Of a stretch of 53,705 bases of DNA, positions 9,333 to 15,427 are shown one piece after another (within the stretch, counting starts at the first letter, position 1; every line of letters begins with the position of its first letter). This stretch comes from Alkaliphilus serpentinus (GTDB lineage Bacteria; Bacillota; Clostridia; Peptostreptococcales; Natronincolaceae), in NCBI RefSeq assembly GCF_009017255.1, contig NZ_WBZB01000055.1, positions 1 through 53,705 on the forward strand, in the 5' to 3' direction. Made by a program: the position numbers and the translations under genes. The notes under the pieces were generated by a model. That model saw nothing but the letters and a program-made list of their open reading frames with translations. It made no database searches and was not told the origin of the DNA.

Positions 9333-9510
9333 GCGTCATGGCGTCTGGCTCTTTAATAACTGATATATTCAATTGTTGTACATTGATTATTCTTTCCTGT
9401 TTACACTTAGGACAAAATAGTGGAAAGTTCTTAAGTACCGTATCTGCACCTATTTTGACCCGTGTTTTGTTGCCACAGACTGGGCATAATATCCACTCGT
9501 ATTTACACAC
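9322..9510 (-). CDS. Cysteine-rich KTR domain small protein
   Basis: This 62-residue protein has a CPVCGNKTRVKI start and a CPKC pair, forming a four-cysteine zinc-ribbon-like knuckle with the KTR motif that names the family. Family members occur widely in Firmicutes and often on integrative elements near drug-resistance genes; their function is unknown. The start is a GTG at 9510 with GGGGG seven bases upstream. Its terminator overlaps the stop codon. The presence of this gene hints that the surrounding cassette has moved between genomes. Confidence 0.85.
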   Translation of the reverse strand: MCKYEWILCPVCGNKTRVKIGADTVLKNFPLFCPKCKQERIINVQQLNISVIKEPDAMTQSR

Positions 9511-9565
9511 TTTGCAACCCCCTTACCTTACTTTGTTGACGGTTGTTATTATTTGGAAACATTAA

Positions 9566-9916
9566 TTATTTCCTTTTATCCGTAACCTTTTTAATGGCCT
9601 TGTTAACATCTTTGTTAACAGATTCTTGATAAATGTCAGCATAAGTTTTTGAATCTTTGATTAAATCGTCGCAGAAAGCCGCTACATCACTGCCTGTCAC
9701 TTGCAGCACCCCTTTCCCAAAAGCCGCCCCCTCTTCAAAAAGATCTATAATTCCCGAGAGCAAACCGATCCCGTTGGATAACTCAACAGGCCCCACCTTA
9801 TAGAGATATTTTTGAAGCTCATTATATACAATTTGATAATCCTTCGGGAGGGCTTTGACCCGGGCCACATGGGCTCGCCACTCTTTTTTACCTTCGATGA
9901 TCTCTTGTATTCTCAT
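9566..9916 (-). CDS. DUF1048 family protein (second copy)
   Basis: The 116-residue helical protein is related to the product of the neighbouring gene at 9888 and to the DUF1048 family, which regularly occurs in pairs between a PadR regulator and a DrrAB exporter. Shared features are LPKDYQIVYNELQKY and a conserved acidic helix before CDDLI. The start at 9916 is six bases after GGAGG; the ATG two codons earlier abuts the GGAGG and is unlikely. The gene overlaps the first DUF1048 gene by 29 bases, showing tight coupling. Confidence 0.85.
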   Translation of the reverse strand: MRIQEIIEGKKEWRAHVARVKALPKDYQIVYNELQKYLYKVGPVELSNGIGLLSGIIDLFEEGAAFGKGVLQVTGSDVAAFCDDLIKDSKTYADIYQESVNKDVNKAIKKVTDKRK

Positions 9917-10274
9917 GTTCATCCTCCAATCTACCTAGTTTTTTAGCAATATTATTGTTGAGCTCCTCTCTCCATTTGTCGCGAGAAGATTTTGACCCTT
10001 CTTCGCCTGCCAGCGCTAAACAGAACCCTTTGACATCATCACCTAAAGCCTCTTGGACACTTTGCCCTTCCGCAACCGCTTCTTCCAATAGACCAAGGAT
10101 ACCATCAAGAATTGGCATGAGGTTCCGACCTGTGAAATCTGAGTACTCCCAAATATTAGCGTTAATTTCTTCCCATGCCCCTTGATAATCAGACGGTAGC
10201 TTTTTAGCTCGCGATTCGAAATCCTTAAGTTCTTTAGTCATGTCCCTTCCAGTAATCTTTTCCCATAAATTCAT
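9888..10274 (-). CDS. DUF1048 family protein (first copy)
   Basis: The 128-residue protein carries the DUF1048 pattern (WEKITGRDM, LPSDYQGAWEEI, and GDDVKGFCLALAGE). No membrane segments are present. The family's molecular role is unproven; the conserved context suggests it partners the PadR regulator or the exporter. Its ATG overlaps the PadR stop codon (TAATG), with AAGGAGC in front, so the genes are translated as a coupled set. Confidence 0.87.
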   Translation of the reverse strand: MNLWEKITGRDMTKELKDFESRAKKLPSDYQGAWEEINANIWEYSDFTGRNLMPILDGILGLLEEAVAEGQSVQEALGDDVKGFCLALAGEEGSKSSRDKWREELNNNIAKKLGRLEDEHENTRDHRR

Positions 10275-10597
10275 TATTTTTGCTCCTTCAACTCATTAAT
10301 TTTTGATGATACAAACTCCCATCTTTCCCAGAACTTCCTTAGTTCTACAAAACCTGTATCGTTAAGGGTGAAAAACTTTCGCGGTGGCCCCATATCCGAG
10401 GGTTTCTTTATCGTATCCACAAGTTTGTTTTTCTCTAGGCGAACTAAAATAGTATATACAGTTCCATCTACAACATCTGTAAAACCGAGAGAATTCAATT
10501 TCCTTGTAATATCGTAGCCGTATGTTTCTTCACGGCTTATAATTTCTAAAACACACCCCTCCAGGACGCCTTTAAGCATTTCTGTAATATTTTCCAT
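10274..10597 (-). CDS. PadR-family transcriptional regulator
   Basis: This 107-residue protein is a short PadR winged-helix repressor: ISREETYGYDITRKLNSLGF is the usual N-terminal recognition region, and VDGTVYTILVRLEKNKLV plus GPPRKFFTLNDTG form the wing. It lacks the longer C-terminal dimerisation helix of PadR-s2 types but keeps the amphipathic last helix. As first gene of the operon it probably represses its own promoter and releases it when an exported compound binds. GAGGTGATTT precedes the ATG. Confidence 0.92.
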   Translation of the reverse strand: MENITEMLKGVLEGCVLEIISREETYGYDITRKLNSLGFTDVVDGTVYTILVRLEKNKLVDTIKKPSDMGPPRKFFTLNDTGFVELRKFWERWEFVSSKINELKEQK

Positions 10598-10616
10598 AAA
10601 TCACCTCTTCACTATC

Positions 10617-10683
10617 TAGTATTACTGGTAATTAGTATTACTTACTACTACTATATAGTACCACGCAATAGTGGTTATGTCAA
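10617..10683 (-). promoter_or_regulatory. Promoter and likely PadR operator
   Basis: On the minus strand TTGACA (10678-10683) and TACTAT (10655-10660) are separated by exactly 17 bases, a near-consensus sigma-A promoter. The palindrome ACTATATAGT (10650-10659) covers the -10, ACCAC/GTGGT (10660-10675) lies in the spacer, and the 9-mer TAGTATTAC occurs twice in direct orientation 16 bases apart (10617, 10633) over the transcription start. These dyads and repeats are good candidates for PadR binding; which one is used is inference. Confidence 0.75.
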
Positions 10684-10776
10684 GATAATATGGTTACTTT
10701 TTTTACCGATTATTATATATACATCTAAAATTAAATTCTCAATCTTATTAATAAAAATACCTTTCTTACAGTCATA

Positions 10777-10806
10777 TAAAAAAGCTTCCTTCAATAGAAA
10801 GAAGCT
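10777..10806 (-). terminator. Terminator of wrbA
   Basis: On the minus strand AGCTTC and GAAGCT form the stem with GAAA/TTTC extension, followed by TTTTTTATA. It lies 18 bases after the wrbA stop codon. Confidence 0.75.
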
Positions 10807-10823
10807 CTCAGACAAATATAATC

Positions 10824-11435
10824 TTATCTTGTTAATTTTGAGGTAATGGTTGCTACATGATTTCCTAAGAACTTTGCACCTTCTAACTCATTTGTACTGG
10901 GTAATCTTTCACCCTCTCCTCCTGCAATGGTAGAAGCTCCATATGGAGAGCAACCGGTTATTTCATCAATTCGAGATTGACCTTGGAAGCTATAAGGTAA
11001 GCCTACAATGATCATTCCGTGATGTAAAAGGGGTATATGTGTACTTAATATTGTTGATTCTTGACCTCCATGCTGTGTACCAGTACTCGTAAATACGCTG
11101 GCTACCTTTCCAATTAAAGCACCCTTTGCCCATAAACCACCTGTTGAGTCTAAAAACTGTTTCATTTGACCAGTCATATTTCCAAATCTTGTTGGAGTTC
11201 CAAAAATGATAGCATCTGCATTTTCGAGATCACTAAGCTCTACCACTGGAATATCCTTAAAAGATTTTTGCATTTCAAGGGCTCCCATCTTCTCTAAAAC
11301 AGTTTCAGGAAGAGTTTCGGGTATTCTTCTTAGAATTACTTCAGCACCTTCCACCTGCTTTACACCTTCAACTACCGCATCAGCCATTCTTTTGACATGA
11401 CCATAGGACGAATAGAACAGAACCAATATTTTCAT
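10824..11435 (-). CDS. wrbA: NAD(P)H:quinone oxidoreductase WrbA
   Basis: This 203-residue flavodoxin-like enzyme has [11 protein letters not shown] (FMN phosphate loop), [19 protein letters not shown] and [12 protein letters not shown], which are the WrbA signatures. It should reduce quinones by two electrons with NAD(P)H and FMN as a cytoplasmic tetramer, protecting against redox cycling. GPPYSFQGQ-type and [12 protein letters not shown] segments are conserved. GGAGGAGGAG lies before the ATG. The gene is monocistronic and divergent from the encapsulin operon, an arrangement that fits an oxidative-stress neighbourhood. Confidence 0.95.
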   Translation of the reverse strand: MKILVLFYSSYGHVKRMADAVVEGVKQVEGAEVILRRIPETLPETVLEKMGALEMQKSFKDIPVVELSDLENADAIIFGTPTRFGNMTGQMKQFLDSTGGLWAKGALIGKVASVFTSTGTQHGGQESTILSTHIPLLHHGMIIVGLPYSFQGQSRIDEITGCSPYGASTIAGGEGERLPSTNELEGAKFLGNHVATITSKLTR

Positions 11436-11600
11436 TAAATCTCCTCCTCCTTTACATTTATTATTTTTGATACCCTTCTATCAATAAGGTAAACTTTATT
11501 TACTAGGTCTCCCACATATACGTTTTGCTACAAATGTCTGGGGGAGTTCCAATTACAGCTGGAGTTTAGAATTTCAATAATAGATCATTTATATATAAAA

Positions 11601-11633
11601 ATTTGAAAAAAAACTATTTTTTTATGCTATATT
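11601..11633 (+). promoter_or_regulatory. Candidate promoter of the encapsulin operon
   Basis: TTGAAA at about 11603 is followed after 19 bases by an extended -10, TGC plus TATATT (11625-11633). It lies 44 bases upstream of the ferritin start. The spacing is long but the extended -10 compensates. This is a sequence-based guess. Confidence 0.45.
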
Positions 11634-11676
11634 GGGTAAATATTATTGTGGATATATTTATAAGGAGGTATCGTAT

Positions 11677-12030
11677 ATGTCAAATTACCATGAACCAGTA
11701 GAACAACTGGACGAAAAAACCAAAAACATTTCAAGGGCAATAACCAGCCTTAAAGAAGAGCTTGAAGCGGTAGACTGGTATAACCAAAGGGTGGCAGTCA
11801 CTCAAGATGAGACCTTAAAGGCAATAATGGCCCATAACCGAGATGAAGAAATTGAACATGCCTGTATGACATTGGAATGGTTGAGAAGAAATATGTCTGG
11901 TTGGGACGAAGAGTTGAAAAATACGTTGTTTCAAGAGGGTCCAATAGTTGGACAGCATGGAGGAGAAGAAGAACACATATCTCCCCCAAAGAAAATAACC
12001 GGTAAATTAGAAATCGGAAGCTTAAAATAG
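11677..12030 (+). CDS. Encapsulated ferritin-like protein (EncFtn cargo)
   Basis: The 117-residue protein is a half-ferritin of the EncFtn family, which forms ring-shaped decamers and oxidises Fe(II) inside encapsulin shells. EELEAVDWYNQR and HNRDEEIEH hold the expected iron ligands; by motif alignment these are Glu28, Glu58 and His61 with Trp34 and Tyr35 nearby. A flexible Gly/Glu/Pro-rich linker leads to the C-terminal GKLEIGSLK, which matches the encapsulin cargo-loading peptide. The ATG at 11677 follows AAGGAGG by eight bases, so an upstream in-frame ATG is not the start. The shell gene follows 20 bases later. Confidence 0.93.
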   Translation: MSNYHEPVEQLDEKTKNISRAITSLKEELEAVDWYNQRVAVTQDETLKAIMAHNRDEEIEHACMTLEWLRRNMSGWDEELKNTLFQEGPIVGQHGGEEEHISPPKKITGKLEIGSLK

Positions 12031-12050
12031 TAGGATGGGAGGAAGAAATT

Positions 12051-12842
12051 ATGGAAATTTTGAAAAGAGATTTAGCGCCCCTTTCCCAAGAAGCTTGGGA
12101 GGAAATTGATTCTAGAGCAGCAGATGTATTAAAAAGTCATTTATCTGCTAGAAAAGTAATTAAAGTAAATGGGCCAAAGGGCTGGGATTATAGTGCACTA
12201 CCTAAGGGAAGACTTGATTTAATTGAAGAAGAAGAGGGAGGAGTATGCAGTGGTTTGTATAGTGTCCAGCCCCTTATAGAGACCCGAATTTCTTTTGAAC
12301 TGGACCGCTGGGAAATGGATAATGTTATTCGTGGAGCAAAGGACATCGACTTAGAGCCTTTAGAAGAAGCCGCCCATAAAATTGCCATGTTTGAAGAAAA
12401 CGCTGTGTACAATGGATATCAACAGGGGCAAATCCAAGGATTGATTGAAGCCACTAGCCACAATATTCTTTTAGGGAGGGATGCCAACAGTATTATGGAA
12501 GCTTTGTCTAAGGGAATGTTAATTTTACAGCATGCATATTCTAATGGTCCTTACACTTTAATTGTTGGTGATAAAGGCTGGAACTTAATCAACATGGTTG
12601 TGAATGGATATCCCTTAAAGAAAACCATTGAGGCTCTTTTAGGCTCACCCATCCTTTATTCACCCATTGTAAAAGATGCATTGTTAATCCCCTACGACCA
12701 TGAAGACTTAGAATTCACCATCGGACAAGACTTTAGTATTGGATATGAAAGCCATGATTCTAAAAAGGTAAAGCTTTTCATAACAGAATCCTTCACCTTC
12801 AGAGTACTGGACTCCAATATTATTGTAAAATATTCATTATAA
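12051..12842 (+). CDS. Family 1 encapsulin shell protein
   Basis: The 263-residue protein matches encapsulin nanocompartment shells (linocin-M18 family, HK97 phage capsid fold): the N-terminal FLKRDLAPLS-like helix that docks cargo, the acidic E-loop region GLYSVQPLIETRISFELDRWEMDN, and the P-domain with EENAVYNGY and the C-terminal ITESFTFRVLDSN. Sixty or more copies should assemble into an icosahedral shell storing iron with the adjacent EncFtn. GGGAGGAAGAA precedes the ATG at 12051. The two genes form a minimal iron-storage operon ended by the hairpin at 12864. Confidence 0.95.
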   Translation: MEILKRDLAPLSQEAWEEIDSRAADVLKSHLSARKVIKVNGPKGWDYSALPKGRLDLIEEEEGGVCSGLYSVQPLIETRISFELDRWEMDNVIRGAKDIDLEPLEEAAHKIAMFEENAVYNGYQQGQIQGLIEATSHNILLGRDANSIMEALSKGMLILQHAYSNGPYTLIVGDKGWNLINMVVNGYPLKKTIEALLGSPILYSPIVKDALLIPYDHEDLEFTIGQDFSIGYESHDSKKVKLFITESFTFRVLDSNIIVKYSL

Positions 12843-12848
12843 ACCTAT

Positions 12849-13264
12849 CTAATTAACAAATAAACCCGGTCTGAACAACCAATTTTTCAGATCGGGTCTT
12901 ATTTTTTTGGAGGGAATTCGTAAGATTAAAACAGAGCTAACTAATGTTAATTCAACTATTACGATGGTCAGCATGATTAAAAGCCAGAATGGTGTAACAT
13001 CCATACCCTCTTCCTCCAGTTTAATTCTGATATTGCTATACCTCCAATAGGCATATGCATAACTGGTTAATGCTGTAATGACTAAAATCGTACCCATAGT
13101 TCTTATAAACCACGTGGGACCTTCCTCATCTAAAAATGTAATAATCCCAATTCCAGCTCCATATAATGCTAAGTCAGTTCTTATCCAAGCAATGAAAGTT
13201 CTTTCATGAGCTAAATAAGAACCACCTGAGTAGATAGGGCAATTAAATCATTAGTGAATCTGTA
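12849..13264 (-). pseudogene. Frameshifted DUF202 (YidH-type) membrane protein
   Basis: The frame ending at 12849 is open up to 13250 and includes LAHERTFIAWIRTDLALYG, the DUF202 signature, before the first ATG at 13097. A start at 13097 would cut off the conserved N-terminus, and no start codon exists higher in this frame. The neighbouring frame just upstream reads DLIALSTQVVL. Adding one T to the T run at 13213-13215 joins the two, giving a normal DUF202 protein with three membrane helices. The end of the frame also runs through the terminator hairpin at 12864-12897. So the gene is broken at its start, or the base run was miscalled. DUF202 proteins are small membrane proteins of unknown function. 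Confidence 0.7.
12864..12908. terminator. Terminator after the encapsulin gene
   Basis: ACCCGGTCTGA (12864-12874) pairs with TCAGATCGGGT (12887-12897) with one G-U pair, then a T-rich tail on the plus strand. The minus-strand DUF202 frame reads through this hairpin, which suggests the last residues of that frame are not natural coding sequence. Confidence 0.85.
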
Positions 13265-13272
13265 CTATTTAC

Positions 13273-13716
13273 CTACTTATAGTTCATAGGAGTTCCCCAG
13301 TATTCGTACTGGTTAAAAGCTGGATCTGTTGAATCAAAATATATCCATATGGGGGCATGATTTAATTGTGGATGTGCTATAAAAAATCCATTATCTCCAT
13401 AGACGATAGCTTCAAGTGCCAATGGTAGTTCACGTCTAAAGATAGCATTACGTATAGAGTTCATTATGGGACCATAGTTACCTACATAAACATATACATA
13501 AAGAAATAGACCTATGTTAGAATTTCTCCACTCTGCCAAAACCTCATCCCTCATACTAGTAATTTTGTCATATGCGAATTGTAGACCTATAGTCAGAAAT
13601 AACTCAGCTGTTATATCTGAGTGTGTCAATGTATATTTTCTTCCCAGTATTGGTTCTGTCGTTGTTACACCCGGTCTAAATTCCACAGAAAGTTTCTCAG
13701 GATCTAATCTCATCAT
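13273..13716 (-). CDS. Staygreen (SGR, Mg-dechelatase family) homologue
   Basis: The 147-residue protein has the staygreen pattern: LDPEKLSVEFRPGVTTTEP at the start, RKYTLTHSDITAELFLTIG, and a conserved aromatic end (FDSTDPAFNQYEYWGTP). Plant SGR removes Mg from chlorophyll a; bacterial homologues occur in non-photosynthetic Clostridia and some show dechelatase activity, but their natural substrate is unknown. There is no signal peptide and nothing photosynthetic nearby. GGTGGTGAG lies upstream of the two successive ATGs. The broken DUF202 gene follows directly. Confidence 0.85.
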   Translation of the reverse strand: MMRLDPEKLSVEFRPGVTTTEPILGRKYTLTHSDITAELFLTIGLQFAYDKITSMRDEVLAEWRNSNIGLFLYVYVYVGNYGPIMNSIRNAIFRRELPLALEAIVYGDNGFFIAHPQLNHAPIWIYFDSTDPAFNQYEYWGTPMNYK

Positions 13717-14000
13717 AAACTTTAACTCACCACCTTTATTGCTTTTCTGTTTCCATTCCAGTATAATATGTTGCTATGTCTTCTAAACAATAAGATACTA
13801 ATTGCAATACATTATATTCACTTTGAGCCTAGAGGTTAATAATTTAAGCAGCCATTAAGAATATAAGAGAAGATTATCTACACTTATATAGGTGACTCCC
13901 TTAGGTGTATTTCGCAACCCCGTTTTTACGCCAATTACTTGTATATGTTTGATTTCATCTCTTATTTTAGTAAGGATTATCCTCAGTTTGAGATGAAAAC
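13717..14000. other. Gene-free region upstream of the staygreen gene
   Basis: No ORF with a ribosome binding site was found on either strand in this stretch. It must hold the promoter of the staygreen gene, but no strong -35/-10 pair stands out. A repeat copy follows at 14001. Confidence 0.4.
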
Positions 14001-14027
14001 AACACAGAGGAACCGTCCCCTTGTGTC
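14001..14027 (-). repeat. GGGGACGGTTCC hairpin repeat, copy 1
   Basis: One copy of the dispersed repeat in minus orientation: core GGGGACGGTTCC with ACACAA on one side and TCTGTGTT on the other. It lies between the staygreen gene and the terminator of the DUF5692 gene. Confidence 0.9.
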
Positions 14028-14043
14028 CTTATGTCCTAAAGAA

Positions 14044-14070
14044 AAATCCCCTAAAGCTATTATTTAGGGG
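14044..14070 (-). terminator. Terminator of the hyp operon
   Basis: CCCCTAAA (14048-14055) and TTTAGGGG (14063-14070) form a perfect 8-bp stem followed on the minus strand by ATTTTTC. It lies 30 bases after the DUF5692 stop and so ends the hypB-oxidoreductase-hypA-DUF5692 operon. Confidence 0.85.
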
Positions 14071-14100
14071 AACATATCCTATATATGGATTTAAATTAAT

Positions 14101-15027
14101 TTATAGATTATTGGCTTTCAAGCTTTTCTTATAATAGCTGGTATGGGTATATATCTCTTCCTTTAGTGGGTTCCTTTTGTCCCTTATCATGATATACACC
14201 ATATAAGCAAATACCCCTACATTAAATATCAGTGATATAGCACTGATGGTCAACAGACCACTTTGGTTATAGGTAGGTAGTATTTGAAAATAGTTACTTT
14301 GCTGAAAATCAATGGATAGGGAGAACATTGCGTATAAGGATAAAATCTGAGCTCTGTGTTGAAGCCACGCACCTCGTTTAAAAAAATATTCTGCTATGAG
14401 GGCAGCTAATAAAATACCAAATCCAGCATACATTGACCTTGTCGAAATACAATTGTATACATAGGTAAAATTCCATAATGTATAGCCGATGATGTAGCCC
14501 CACGTCATATCTGGCCAAATCATATCTCTTGTTTTGTCTCTTGATACTTTGATACCAGCAAATCCCGTTAGGGTTACTATACATAGTATTCCTGCTACTG
14601 CATTCATAATATTCCAGAGGCCACCAAGTATAAGAATTCCTCCTGGATCCACCTCCAACACTTTATAGGTTGCAAATACCTCGAATTCTCTGTAAACCGC
14701 TTCTGCAATATTTAATGCTAAAATAGTTACAGGGAATATAGCAGCAAATCTTCTTTCTCCTAATTTGGTGAATCTAATCAGCATAAAGCCATAAACCCCT
14801 GTTAATGCAGATACTACCTTAACCCATCCAAACCATGTGTTTCCTGTAGGAGAGCCCAATACTCCTAAGTATACCAATACCCCTAAAACTACTGGCAGTC
14901 CACAGTACACTGCTATGGACAAAGCTTTTGATCTTCTTGTAGCTTCGTTCAGTGCCAGCAATACAGCTACAAACAAAATAAATACTATAAAATTTTCTAT
15001 TGTTACGCCCTCAAATAACCAACCCAT
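14101..15027 (-). CDS. DUF5692 family integral membrane protein
   Basis: The 308-residue protein has about nine hydrophobic helices with WFGWVKVVSALTGVYGFM, IIGYTLWNFTYVYNC and similar aromatic-rich segments that I recognise as DUF5692. Function is unknown. A GGAGGAG site precedes the ATG. It is the last gene of the hyp operon, 47 bases after hypA, so it may serve the same enzyme system, for instance as a membrane partner; that is inference. Confidence 0.7.
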   Translation of the reverse strand: MGWLFEGVTIENFIVFILFVAVLLALNEATRRSKALSIAVYCGLPVVLGVLVYLGVLGSPTGNTWFGWVKVVSALTGVYGFMLIRFTKLGERRFAAIFPVTILALNIAEAVYREFEVFATYKVLEVDPGGILILGGLWNIMNAVAGILCIVTLTGFAGIKVSRDKTRDMIWPDMTWGYIIGYTLWNFTYVYNCISTRSMYAGFGILLAALIAEYFFKRGAWLQHRAQILSLYAMFSLSIDFQQSNYFQILPTYNQSGLLTISAISLIFNVGVFAYMVYIMIRDKRNPLKEEIYTHTSYYKKSLKANNL

Positions 15028-15074
15028 TACAAAATCTCCTCCTTTAATGGCTTTTTTAGTAGGTAGTAATTTTG

Positions 15075-15416
15075 TTAACCTGCTACAATTTCTTTAATAT
15101 TAAATTCCTCTCCTGAGATTAAGGCATATTCATCTCTATGACATTTGGGACATATTCTTCTGTGCTCAATAATATTGTAGACTTCATTACAGGACTTACA
15201 TTTTCCATTGGCGGGTAGCACAATGATTTCTAATTTTGTGTCTTCATAAGCGGTTTCACTAACAGCTGCTGGATAGCATTCTTCCAAAAATCTGGGAATT
15301 GCTTGGGATAACTGACCAACCTCTAATACAATCTTCTCCACCTTTGTCAATTGATTTTCTTGTACAAACCCATCCACTATTCTAACAACTTCGTAAACGA
15401 TACCTAGTTCATGCAT
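15075..15416 (-). CDS. hypA: HypA nickel metallochaperone
   Basis: The 113-residue protein begins MHELGIVYEVV; the His2-Glu3 pair is the HypA nickel ligand, so the ATG at 15416 is preferred over an ATG five codons earlier. The zinc site is Cys73, Cys76, Cys89 and Cys92. HypA works with HypB to load nickel into [NiFe]-hydrogenases or related Ni enzymes. GAGGG lies before the start. It follows the 927-residue oxidoreductase gene by 11 bases. No hydrogenase subunits or other hyp genes lie in the window. Confidence 0.93.
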   Translation of the reverse strand: MHELGIVYEVVRIVDGFVQENQLTKVEKIVLEVGQLSQAIPRFLEECYPAAVSETAYEDTKLEIIVLPANGKCKSCNEVYNIIEHRRICPKCHRDEYALISGEEFNIKEIVAG

Positions 15417-15427
15417 GATTCTTTCCC

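Noticed and set aside
9305-9565. Plus-strand ORF opposite the KTR gene
   Set aside because: It is a mirror frame of the KTR gene and its terminator, without a ribosome binding site.
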